The position numbers were made by a program, and so were the translations under genes. Positions 53,147-59,843 of a stretch of DNA of 64,000 nucleotides are shown piece by piece (the stretch's first letter is position 1; every line of letters begins with the position of its first letter). The notes under the pieces are model-generated. The model was not told the origin of the DNA. It saw nothing but the letters and a program-made list of their open reading frames with translations, and did no database searches. The DNA comes from an uncultured Pelagibacteraceae bacterium (lineage in GTDB: Bacteria > Pseudomonadota > Alphaproteobacteria > Pelagibacterales > Pelagibacteraceae): contig CACMZL010000003.1 of NCBI GenBank assembly GCA_902618205.1, positions 1-64,000 on the forward strand, in the 5' to 3' direction.

Positions 53147-53173
53147 TGAAAACCCCGCACTTAAGTGCGGGGT
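53147..53173 (-). terminator. Perfect palindrome/terminator between dctP and dctQ
   Basis: ACCCCGCACTTAAGTGCGGGGT (53152-53173) is a 22-base perfect palindrome. It is very GC-rich for this DNA and is followed on the minus strand by TTTT. It should act as a strong, possibly leaky terminator after the binding-protein gene and may mask the dctQ ribosome site. Confidence 0.88.
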
Positions 53174-53184
53174 ATTTATATGAT

Positions 53185-54174
53185 TTAAAGTTTGTTAGCA
53201 GCTTTTACAAGTTGATCGCCAACTCCACCAGCTCCACCTGTTCTTGAAATGTAATCATCAATAACAGATGATGAAGCTTTTTTAAGAGCAGAAACTTCTG
53301 AACTACTTAGGTTTACAATGTTCATTCCATTTGCTTTTGCTTCTTTGTAAGCGCCAGCCTCGATGTTAGCCATGTCATCTCTAACAGCTTTTTCAGCTAC
53401 TTTTGATGCTTCAGCTATAGCGTCTCTTTGTTTTTGAGTTAATGAGCTTAGCCATTTATCATTAGCAACAACAACGAATTCGATATCGCCATGATTTGTA
53501 ACTGTTAAAGTATCCATTACTTGATATAATTTTCTAGATTTTACACCAGATACACCAGTCATACCTGCATCAACTGTATTTCTTTGGTAAGCTAAATATT
53601 GCTCAGATCCAGATATTAATGCTGGTTTACCACCTAAAGAACTCACAAAAGCTCCAAGTGTTTTTCCAAATACTCTAATTTTTTTATCTTTAAAGTCAGC
53701 CGGAGTTTTCATCGGACCACCATTAGATAACATTATTGCTGATCCATAAGCTTGATAATAAAGTGGAACTGCTCCAGTCTTTGCTATTGCAGGATCAAGG
53801 ATAGCTCTTATCTCAGATCCAGCTTGAGTTGCTTTTCTTACTTTTTGTTCTGAGTCAAATAAGAATGGAAGATAGAAAACATCAACTTCAGGATTAGTTC
53901 CTGCAAATCTTGTTATAGATGCAACACCAGCTTCGATCGCTCCTGAACCTACTGCTTGCGGAACCTCTTTATCTTTGTAAAGTTGTGCAGAGTCGTAAAT
54001 CTCTACTTTAATATCTGATCTTGATTCTAATTCTTTTTTAAATACCAAAAGGTTCTGACCTAAGTGAGCCTTTAATGGTAATTGAAGTGTAATTCTCATT
54101 TTTGTTTCTGCCAAACTTGCACTAGCAAAAGAAACGAAAATTAGAGAAAATATTATTCTTTTAAAGATTTTCAT
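53185..54174 (-). CDS. dctP: TRAP transporter periplasmic binding protein (DctP)
   Basis: This 329-residue receptor has a signal peptide ending FVSFASASLA before ETKMRITLQL. DctP features are KAHLGQNLLVFKKELESRSDIKVEIYDSAQLY and FKDKKIRVFGKTLGAFVSSLGGKP with the ligand-binding Arg. It has a GAGGGAAA Shine-Dalgarno and opens the operon dctP-dctQ-dctM-lyase-DUF2798-dehydrogenase. The ligand is probably a C4-C6 carboxylate or hydroxyacid. Confidence 0.93.
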   Translation of the reverse strand: MKIFKRIIFSLIFVSFASASLAETKMRITLQLPLKAHLGQNLLVFKKELESRSDIKVEIYDSAQLYKDKEVPQAVGSGAIEAGVASITRFAGTNPEVDVFYLPFLFDSEQKVRKATQAGSEIRAILDPAIAKTGAVPLYYQAYGSAIMLSNGGPMKTPADFKDKKIRVFGKTLGAFVSSLGGKPALISGSEQYLAYQRNTVDAGMTGVSGVKSRKLYQVMDTLTVTNHGDIEFVVVANDKWLSSLTQKQRDAIAEASKVAEKAVRDDMANIEAGAYKEAKANGMNIVNLSSSEVSALKKASSSVIDDYISRTGGAGGVGDQLVKAANKL

Positions 54175-54209
54175 GTTATTTCCCTCTTTTTTGTTAAATG
54201 AGACTATTT

Positions 54210-54219
54210 AAGTCGACTT
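54210..54219. promoter_or_regulatory. Short palindrome upstream of dctP
   Basis: AAGTCGACTT is a perfect 10-base palindrome, extended imperfectly to TTTAA and TTAAA on each side, 36 bases upstream of the dctP ATG in the divergent spacer. It is a candidate operator. It could also be chance. Confidence 0.25.
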
Positions 54220-54249
54220 TAAAATTAAATACAATATTAATAATCATCA

Positions 54250-55149
54250 ATGAATTGGATAATTGTAGCTATTTCTGGGGCTTTTTTTCAAAATCTTAGA
54301 TCAACTTTACAGAAAAAACTTAATCAAAAAGTATCTACTATTGCATCAACTTATGTAAGATTTGCTTTTGCGTTACCATTTGGGACAATTTTATTTTTTT
54401 TGTATTTCCAAGATTTAAATGTAATTCCTCAAATCCTAAGTCAAAAAAAATTTATATTTAACGTATTATTAGGTTCAATTTTCCAAATAATTTTTACATT
54501 TGTTTTACTCTATTTATTTAGATTTGCTAATTTTGTAGTTGGAACTTCATTAAGTAAGACTGAAGTTATTCAAGTTGCAATTTTTGAATATTTAATAATA
54601 GGGGATAAATTAAATAAATTTGGAATAACAGGAATTATTGTATCTACAATTGGAGTAATTATATTATCGATTAAAGATTTAAGTTTATTTCTAAAAAACT
54701 TATTTTCAAAAACAACTTTAATTGGTTTATCCGCAGGACTATTCTTAGGTTTAAGTGTTGTATATTTTAGAGCAGCAGCATTAACATTGGAAAATTTTAG
54801 TAATAACTTTGAAAAAGCTATAGCAACACTATTTTTTGGTCTAGTTATACAAACAACATTAGTTACTATTTATTTAATTATATTTGAAAAGTCGCAGTTT
54901 AAAAAATTATATGAAAACAAGTATGAATGTTTGACAGCAGGGTTAGCTGGATTTCTCGCAACATTATCTTGGTTTTATGCTTTTACATTAATACAATCTT
55001 CATTTGTTAGAGCTATCGGCCAAATAGAATTATTATTTAGCTATGTGTCTTCAAAGTATATGTTTAAAGAAAAAGTTAAAATTACAGAAATTTTAGGGAT
55101 AATTATATTTGTAGTAGGAGTACTAATTTTATTATTAAATAAGAGCTAA
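54250..55149 (+). CDS. EamA/DMT-family membrane transporter
   Basis: This 299-residue inner-membrane protein has about ten hydrophobic helices. The N-terminus contains SGAFFQNLRSTLQKKLNQKVS, a form seen in a less-studied DMT subgroup. The second half has ATLSWFYAFTLIQSSFVRAIGQIELLFS. It stands alone on the plus strand, divergent from dctP, and its stop overlaps the end of the SMR operon by four bases. The substrate is unknown. Confidence 0.85.
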   Translation: MNWIIVAISGAFFQNLRSTLQKKLNQKVSTIASTYVRFAFALPFGTILFFLYFQDLNVIPQILSQKKFIFNVLLGSIFQIIFTFVLLYLFRFANFVVGTSLSKTEVIQVAIFEYLIIGDKLNKFGITGIIVSTIGVIILSIKDLSLFLKNLFSKTTLIGLSAGLFLGLSVVYFRAAALTLENFSNNFEKAIATLFFGLVIQTTLVTIYLIIFEKSQFKKLYENKYECLTAGLAGFLATLSWFYAFTLIQSSFVRAIGQIELLFSYVSSKYMFKEKVKITEILGIIIFVVGVLILLLNKS

Positions 55150-55481
55150 TTAATTCTTCCAAGATAATTAACCATTACAACACCAATAATAATTAAAAAA
55201 ATCCCAATTAACCCATACATATTTGGTATCTGGTTATATTTAATCATACCGAAGACTAAAATAGCAGCCACTGTTATCCCACTATAAGTGGCATAAGTAA
55301 AACCTACTGGTATCATAGACATAGCTTTTGCAAGTCCATACATAGTTATACACATAAAAGCTATTGATAATATCGTTGGAGTTAATTTTGAAAATCCATC
55401 TGAAATTTTAGCAAAACTATTTGCAGCTATCCCTGTTGATATAGCTAATACTAAATAAATGTAACCAGATAACGGTTTCAC
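55146..55481 (-). CDS. SMR-family small membrane transporter subunit lacking the conserved Glu
   Basis: This 111-residue protein with four helices aligns with EmrE: YIYLVLAISTGIAANSFAK at the start, PVGFTYATYSGITV in helix three and GVVMVNYLGRIN at the end. The residue corresponding to EmrE Glu14, needed for proton and substrate binding, is Gly. Its upstream neighbour is a second SMR protein with the same change, so they probably form a heterodimer. The two overlap by four bases. Function may differ from drug/proton antiport. Confidence 0.85.
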   Translation of the reverse strand: MKPLSGYIYLVLAISTGIAANSFAKISDGFSKLTPTILSIAFMCITMYGLAKAMSMIPVGFTYATYSGITVAAILVFGMIKYNQIPNMYGLIGIFLIIIGVVMVNYLGRIN

Positions 55482-55813
55482 TTATTTGTTCCTAATAAGT
55501 TAACTATTAAGACACCCGAGATAATTAAAATCAATCCAATTATTGTATAAAAATTTGGCACTTGATTAAATTTTATAACACCAACGGCAGCTGTTGCAAT
55601 TATACATAAGCCTGCAAAAGAGGCATATGTTATTCCAACTGGTATACTTTTCATAACTAAAGACAAAGTATACATGCATCCAACAATTGTTACTGCTGTG
55701 ATTATGCTAGGTATTAATAATGTAAAACCTTGAGCACTTTTAGCAAAACTATTTGAAGCTGTTCCAAGAATTACTGCGATTAATAAAATTATATAAGCAG
55801 TTATATTATTCAT
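55478..55813 (-). CDS. SMR-family small membrane transporter subunit lacking the conserved Glu (paired partner)
   Basis: This 111-residue, four-helix SMR protein starts MNNITAYIILLIAVILGTAS. It has IPVGITYASFAGLC in helix three and SGVLIVNLLGTNK at the end. As in its partner, the EmrE Glu14 position is Gly. The ATG at 55813 is used, since a longer frame would run into the upstream isomerase gene, which it already overlaps by eight bases. The pair is probably an obligate two-gene SMR of unknown substrate. Confidence 0.85.
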   Translation of the reverse strand: MNNITAYIILLIAVILGTASNSFAKSAQGFTLLIPSIITAVTIVGCMYTLSLVMKSIPVGITYASFAGLCIIATAAVGVIKFNQVPNFYTIIGLILIISGVLIVNLLGTNK

Positions 55814-56402
55814 TTGCCTTCGACCATTTGATTGCATCTTCCATTCTATCATCTCCCCAGAATATTTCATTTTTTACAACAAATGACGGACTTCCAAATA
55901 TTTTATTTTTTCTAGCTTTTTCTGTATTTGATAAATAAATATTATTTATTTCCTCAGAGCTTGCCTCTGAAACAATCTTTTCTTTATCTAAGCTTAGTTT
56001 TCTACAGATTTCACTCAAGTTGGGTTCAACAGCAGGCTCTTTTCCTTCTTGAAACCATCGTTTATATGTAAGTTGAACGTAATCTACACCCCAGTTATTT
56101 TTTAAACCTAATATTGCAATTTTATTAGCTAAATCAAATTCTGTTAAAGGGTAAGGAACTGGTGTTTTGGCAAAAAATCCATAATTTTTTGCTCGTCTTT
56201 CTATGTCCCTCCACATGTAATCTACTTTATTTTTTTTTTCTTTAGGAAAGGGAACATTGTTCATTTCTTTCATTATTGCTCTCACACTAAAAGGAGTCCA
56301 GTTAAACTTAATTTGATGTTGTTTTTCTGCTTCTAGTGCTCGAGTAACCGAAAGATAAGTATAAGTACTTCCAATAGAAAAATAAAAATCTATATTGTTC
56401 AC
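55806..56402 (-). CDS. DsbA-fold 2-hydroxychromene-2-carboxylate isomerase/kappa-GST-like protein
   Basis: This 198-residue protein starts NNIDFYFSIGSTYTYLSVTRA, the pattern of HCCA isomerase/kappa-class GST. It has a thioredoxin-like core with a helical insertion and FGSPSFVVKNEIFWGDDRMED at the end. The Ser of FSIGST takes the place of the redox Cys. Such proteins use glutathione with aromatic or hydrophobic substrates. The start is a GTG directly after the stop of the NTF2-like gene, so it belongs to the tiny-protein operon. Confidence 0.85.
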   Translation of the reverse strand: MNNIDFYFSIGSTYTYLSVTRALEAEKQHQIKFNWTPFSVRAIMKEMNNVPFPKEKKNKVDYMWRDIERRAKNYGFFAKTPVPYPLTEFDLANKIAILGLKNNWGVDYVQLTYKRWFQEGKEPAVEPNLSEICRKLSLDKEKIVSEASSEEINNIYLSNTEKARKNKIFGSPSFVVKNEIFWGDDRMEDAIKWSKANE

Positions 56403-56723
56403 TTATTTTGGCATTGGCGTTGCGCCAGTTTCTAAACTAATCATTTTGCCATCTTTGTATTTGTAGACTGCCATAACTGCTTCTACATTACCATCATCAA
56501 ATGTTACAAACGCATGGTGAACACCAACTTCATCATTTTCATAAACAATTCTAGTTTTATCTTGCTTAATATCACCACTCATTGCCCATTTGATAACATC
56601 ACTTTTAGTTAAAACACTCCCTGATTTATGCATTGTGAATTTAAAATCATCATGCAAAAGTTCATTCATTGCTGCTTCATCTTTATTTTTAATTGCAGCA
56701 CTATATTTTTCTAATATTGACAT
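56403..56723 (-). CDS. NTF2/SnoaL-like small protein (paralogue of 59032-59361)
   Basis: This 106-residue protein has an NTF2-like cone fold suggested by the N-terminal helix MSILEKYSAAIKNKDEA, ELLHDDFKFTMH and the strands around AFVTFDDGNVEAVMAVYKY. It shares MSILEK, YENDEVG, H..VT..DGN.EA and the ending KDGK.I..ETGAT..PK with the gene at 59032-59361, so the two are duplicates. An AAAGGAGA Shine-Dalgarno precedes it. No catalytic role is assigned; members bind or modify small molecules. Confidence 0.78.
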   Translation of the reverse strand: MSILEKYSAAIKNKDEAAMNELLHDDFKFTMHKSGSVLTKSDVIKWAMSGDIKQDKTRIVYENDEVGVHHAFVTFDDGNVEAVMAVYKYKDGKMISLETGATPMPK

Positions 56724-56734
56724 TTTTTTCTCCT

Positions 56735-57025
56735 TTATGCTCCTTTAATTATTAATGTATTTGATACAGTATTATCTAATCTAATCTGTCTGATAGGTTT
56801 ATATATTTCGGAATTGTACCACTCAAAAACTTTTTCATAAGATGGGAATTTAATTACAACAGTTCTTGGATATTTCCACTCACCTTCAATAACTTCATTT
56901 TCGCCACCTCTTATAATGTATTCGCCACCAAACATTTGAGCAGTTGGAGGAGCTTTTTCCAAATACTCTTTGTAATTTTCAGGATTTAACACATTAATAT
57001 TTAATATGATATATCCTGAAGGCAT
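56735..57025 (-). CDS. DUF1330-family small protein
   Basis: This 96-residue protein of the dimeric alpha/beta-barrel type starts with SGYIILNINVLNPENYKEYLEKA. It continues FGGEYIIRGGENEVIEGEW and VVIKFPSYEKVFEWYNSEIYKPIRQIR, a close match to DUF1330. The function is unknown; the fold is shared with heme- or quinone-binding monooxygenase-like proteins. It lies between an NTF2-like and an ABM-like gene in the same operon. Confidence 0.88.
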   Translation of the reverse strand: MPSGYIILNINVLNPENYKEYLEKAPPTAQMFGGEYIIRGGENEVIEGEWKYPRTVVIKFPSYEKVFEWYNSEIYKPIRQIRLDNTVSNTLIIKGA

Positions 57026-57048
57026 TACAAACCTTATTACAAAAATTA

Positions 57049-57339
57049 TTACATATCTACTTTATTTAATTCGTAGACACTGTAACTTTCCATAACTTCT
57101 TTCATAACTGGAGCTGATACTGGATTGCTTCCATCTATAAAAGCTTTAAGGGCAGCTTTATCGGTCACAAAAATTTTAAACATTACTGTTTTTTTGTCAG
57201 GTGCAACTGTTCCAATTGTTTTTGATACATTTGCAACTTTCGATCTTTCTGCCATACCAGCATCTGATTGCATAAAGCCCATAAATTTTTCTAACATACC
57301 TTCTTTTAAATGAGCTACTACTAGTGTTTCTGTTTCCAT
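57049..57339 (-). CDS. Small dimeric alpha/beta-barrel-like protein (ABM-like)
   Basis: This 96-residue protein has the beta-alpha-beta pattern of a ferredoxin-like dimeric barrel. A strand METETLVVAHLKEG and a helix KFMGFMQSDAG are followed by a strand pair ending KKTVMFKIFVTDKAALKAF. It is probably a relative of antibiotic-biosynthesis monooxygenase-like proteins, without recognisable catalytic residues. It has an AAAGGATA Shine-Dalgarno. Confidence 0.7.
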   Translation of the reverse strand: METETLVVAHLKEGMLEKFMGFMQSDAGMAERSKVANVSKTIGTVAPDKKTVMFKIFVTDKAALKAFIDGSNPVSAPVMKEVMESYSVYELNKVDM

Positions 57340-57366
57340 ATTTTATCCTTTCTTTATATTGATTGT

Positions 57367-57657
57367 TTATCCACTAAAATTTTCCATAAAATCTTCATGC
57401 ATCGGTGTAACCTTTGCTGAATCTAAATCCACGCCTGCTTCAGCTCTTGCTGCATGAAGTTCTTTGTCATTTTTAAATGCTTCAAAACCTTCCATGGTTG
57501 CATACTTAACGATTACAGTAAATTTTGTAGGGTCTTCTTTTGATACACCTGCAAAAATAATCGTAGCACCAAATCCTTTAATTTTTTCAGCATTCGCTTT
57601 TACCATATTCATCCATGATGAAAGTGATTTTATATTTTCTTCTATTTTAATTATCAT
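57367..57657 (-). CDS. Small dimeric alpha/beta-barrel-like protein
   Basis: This 96-residue protein has IIKIEENIKSLSSWMNMVKANAE and GATIIFAGVSKEDPTKFTVIVKY, then a helix SMxEGFEAF-like (TMEGFEAFKNDKELH). This is the layout of ABM-like or DUF3764-type barrels. The function is unknown. Its own Shine-Dalgarno (AGAGAGGAAA) suggests independent, high translation. It is similar in size and layout to its two neighbours. Confidence 0.68.
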   Translation of the reverse strand: MIIKIEENIKSLSSWMNMVKANAEKIKGFGATIIFAGVSKEDPTKFTVIVKYATMEGFEAFKNDKELHAARAEAGVDLDSAKVTPMHEDFMENFSG

Positions 57658-57670
57658 TTCTGTTTCCTCT

Positions 57671-58069
57671 CTATTTAACTGGATTTACAATCTTCTGACC
57701 TTCAACACCGATTGCAACCACTATTGCTTTAGCAGGCACATTTCCTATATTTCGAGATTCATGAGCAATACCGACATCTTCAACAAATGCATCACCAGCC
57801 TTATAAACTTTGGTTTTACCATCCATCGTAAGCTCAATTTCACCTTGTTGGATCATTATTAATACTGGAAAGGAATGTGTGTGAGGTTTTACTGGAGCTC
57901 CTACAGGGACAGTAAATTCAAAAGCTGTTATTTTTGCTTTACCCGATGGATAAACAATTTCATTTCCCATACCAGTTTCACTTGTTGATAATATTCTCTT
58001 TACATGACCATCTGCAAAGCAATTTGAAGTAAAGATACTTAAGAATAATACGACTATAATTTTTTTCAT
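57671..58069 (-). CDS. Secreted cupin-domain protein
   Basis: This 132-residue protein has a signal peptide (MKKIIVVLFLSIFTSNCFA) cut before DGHVKRI. The single cupin shows PVGAPVKPHTHSFPVLIMIQQGEIEL and AGDAFVEDVGIAHESRNIG. These give a His-rich motif 1 (HTH) and a motif 2 His (AHE), so metal binding in the periplasm is likely. The ligand or substrate is not known. Confidence 0.85.
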   Translation of the reverse strand: MKKIIVVLFLSIFTSNCFADGHVKRILSTSETGMGNEIVYPSGKAKITAFEFTVPVGAPVKPHTHSFPVLIMIQQGEIELTMDGKTKVYKAGDAFVEDVGIAHESRNIGNVPAKAIVVAIGVEGQKIVNPVK

Positions 58070-58086
58070 AAATTTTCCTATATTGT

Positions 58087-58374
58087 TTAACTATTAAAAT
58101 TGAATACTTCCTCTTTTACCTCTGTAAATTGATGTGGTTCAAAAAAATCATTCATAGCAGAAAGTTGCTCATTAATAGCATCGGTGCTTTCAGCCATCCA
58201 ATGACAGAACATAGTCATTGTCTCATCAGGAGTGTAGTATGTCATTTGACATTTGGCCTTATCACTTGTTGATGATTCAATTATTTGTTCTCTAGTCATT
58301 CCGCCTAAAGTTTCATTAAATTTTTTTTTCATTTCTTTGGATTTAAACGTGTGAGTTACCATATAGTATTTCAT
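58087..58374 (-). CDS. Small dimeric alpha/beta-barrel-like protein, unknown function
   Basis: I do not recognise this 95-residue protein. It starts with a strand KYYMVTHTFKSKEMKKKF, has a helix with GGMTREQIIESSTS and MTMFCHWMAESTDAINEQL, and ends in a helix near FEPHQFTEVKEE. The layout fits the ferredoxin-like barrel family of its neighbours. The CHW segment may be a metal or ligand site, which is speculative. Confidence 0.65.
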   Translation of the reverse strand: MKYYMVTHTFKSKEMKKKFNETLGGMTREQIIESSTSDKAKCQMTYYTPDETMTMFCHWMAESTDAINEQLSAMNDFFEPHQFTEVKEEVFNFNS

Positions 58375-58392
58375 ATTACCTTTCAGTTTGTT

Positions 58393-58662
58393 TTAATCTG
58401 AGCAAACGCTCATCATTGTTGTTTCTTGTTTGTGTCCAGATTCTTCGATTACTTTAGCATTATCTGGGTCTTGCATAAATTTTTGCATTGTATCTGCTGC
58501 GGGAGTCTCCATGACTATATGAACTTTATTTGGATTATCTATTTCATTTCCAACATAAACTGTTTTTATACCAGCAGCTTCCCTAGGTTCTTTATGGGCA
58601 TCAAAAGATTTTTTCCATTGATCCCAATCTTTCACTTCAAAACTACCTACCATCTTCACCAT
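58393..58662 (-). CDS. Small dimeric alpha/beta-barrel-like protein, unknown function
   Basis: This 89-residue protein begins MVKMVGSFEVKDWDQWKKSF. It continues GIKTVYVGNEIDNPNKVHIVMETP and a helix DTMQKFMQDPDNAKVIEESG, a pattern shared with cyclase-like and ABM-like barrels. The ATG at 58662 overlaps the cupin gene stop (TAATG). A GTG at 58674 would add four residues but is less likely. Confidence 0.7.
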   Translation of the reverse strand: MVKMVGSFEVKDWDQWKKSFDAHKEPREAAGIKTVYVGNEIDNPNKVHIVMETPAADTMQKFMQDPDNAKVIEESGHKQETTMMSVCSD

Positions 58663-59018
58663 TATTCGCCCCACACTCCACCAAACTCGTATGCAATAAC
58701 TGGCTCATCACCAACTACCCATGCATCATGACCTGGTTTAACTGAGTAAGCGCTACCGGCGGTATAAGTAATTTCTGTTCCATCGTCATGTTTTGCACAC
58801 ACAGTTCCTTTTACAATAACCCCAATATGATTTGCCTGACAACTTGCAGAATCAGAGTCTATTTTTGGTTTAACATCTTTTGACCATTTCCAACCTGGTT
58901 GAAGTTTAATTTGTACTAACCTCTGTCCACCAACATTCACATGGTACATGTCTGCATTGTCAAATTGTTTAAATTCCTGATCTGGTTTATCAAAACTTTT
59001 TGTTTCTGCGCCACTCAT
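58662..59018 (-). CDS. Cytoplasmic cupin-domain protein
   Basis: This 118-residue protein without a signal peptide has one cupin. QIKLQPGWKWSKDVKP leads into CQANHIGVIVKGTVCAKHDDG, and AGSAYSVKPGHDAWVVGDEPV is the second motif. It has several Cys/His residues (CQANH, CAKH, PGHD) suitable for metal binding. A TAAGGAGGA Shine-Dalgarno is among the strongest in the window. The function is unknown; similar cupins occur beside NTF2-like proteins in marine genomes, as far as I can judge. Confidence 0.82.
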   Translation of the reverse strand: MSGAETKSFDKPDQEFKQFDNADMYHVNVGGQRLVQIKLQPGWKWSKDVKPKIDSDSASCQANHIGVIVKGTVCAKHDDGTEITYTAGSAYSVKPGHDAWVVGDEPVIAYEFGGVWGE

Positions 59019-59031
59019 AATCCTCCTTAAT

Positions 59032-59361
59032 TTATTCTTTTGGTAATTTTGTTGCGCCTGTTTCTACTTCGATGATTTTTCCATCTTTGAACTTCCAACA
59101 ACACATTAACGCCTCTGTGTTTCCATCTTGATAGGTCACATAAGAATGATCAAAACCTATCTCATCATTTTCAAAAAGAATTCTATGTTTAACAGGACTC
59201 ATCATTCCTTTACTTACAGCCTCTATCATACCTTCTTTACCCATATGCACATATTCGCCTTTAAGATGAGAAAACATCTTATATTCTTCATGCACTAACT
59301 CTCCAGCTGCAGCCCCATCCTTTTCCAAAATTGCTTTATTAAGTTTTTCTAAAATTGACAT
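59032..59361 (-). CDS. NTF2/SnoaL-like small protein (paralogue of 56403-56723)
   Basis: This 109-residue NTF2-like protein starts MSILEKLNKAILEKDGAAAGELVHEEYK. It has LFENDEIGFDHSYVTYQDGNTEALM in the core and ends KDGKIIEVETGATKLPK. The close match to 56403-56723 in start, core and tail shows a recent or conserved duplication inside the operon. A CTAAGGAGA Shine-Dalgarno is present. Confidence 0.8.
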   Translation of the reverse strand: MSILEKLNKAILEKDGAAAGELVHEEYKMFSHLKGEYVHMGKEGMIEAVSKGMMSPVKHRILFENDEIGFDHSYVTYQDGNTEALMCCWKFKDGKIIEVETGATKLPKE

Positions 59362-59369
59362 ATTTCTCC

Positions 59370-59837
59370 TTAGTTTAAATTATAATTTCCTGTAATTTCA
59401 TTGTAAGAATGAACTATCCCTTCTTGTGCAGAATTCATACCTTTTATAGTCGCAGTTCCACCACCTGATATATTTTCATACTTTCCAGTTCCACTTACAT
59501 ATTTCCATCTCAACATTTTTCCAAAAACACCTTTATATTGCGAAGTTGCTGTTCCACCATCTTCAAATTTATTTACGCAAGTACCACTTTCATATCCTTT
59601 TCCTGCAAAAACAACTATTGAACCTACGCATCTCATTGAAGATTTATCTCCAAAAGTCGTTCCATCTAATGCTTTTAAACCCAACATACCATCATAGATA
59701 ATTGTAAAATTACCTTTATCGTCACCTAAAACCTTTGATGTACCTGCAAAAAAACCGTTTTGTTTAATTTGTCCTTGTTCAGCAAAAGCTGTGCTCGACA
59801 TAAATATGATAATTAAAAAAAAATATAATTTTTTCAT
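59370..59837 (-). CDS. Secreted small beta-rich protein, unknown function
   Basis: This 155-residue protein has a signal peptide (MKKLYFFLIIIFMSSTAFA) cut before EQGQIKQ. The mature part is rich in Gly, Thr and Ser with many short strands (NFTIIYDGMLGLKAL, GGTATSQYKGVFG, GGGTATIKGMN). This suggests a beta-barrel like an allene-oxide-cyclase or dirigent type. Two cysteines, in SMRCVGS and SGTCVNK, may form a disulfide. I do not recognise the family. It is one of two exported proteins in the operon. Confidence 0.7.
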   Translation of the reverse strand: MKKLYFFLIIIFMSSTAFAEQGQIKQNGFFAGTSKVLGDDKGNFTIIYDGMLGLKALDGTTFGDKSSMRCVGSIVVFAGKGYESGTCVNKFEDGGTATSQYKGVFGKMLRWKYVSGTGKYENISGGGTATIKGMNSAQEGIVHSYNEITGNYNLN

Positions 59838-59843
59838 AAACTC

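Noticed and set aside
53146-53160. GTG start five codons upstream of the dctQ ATG
   Set aside because: It would place the start codon inside the GC-rich terminator palindrome; the ATG at 53145 is better.
55814-55870. N-terminal extension of the second SMR protein
   Set aside because: The added residues are polar and out of keeping with the SMR start, and they overlap the isomerase gene; MNNIT at 55813 fits the family.
57464-57862. 132-codon open frame on the plus strand opposite the small barrel and cupin genes
   Set aside because: It lies entirely antisense to two well-supported small genes, has no ribosome site and has a composition typical of a shadow frame.
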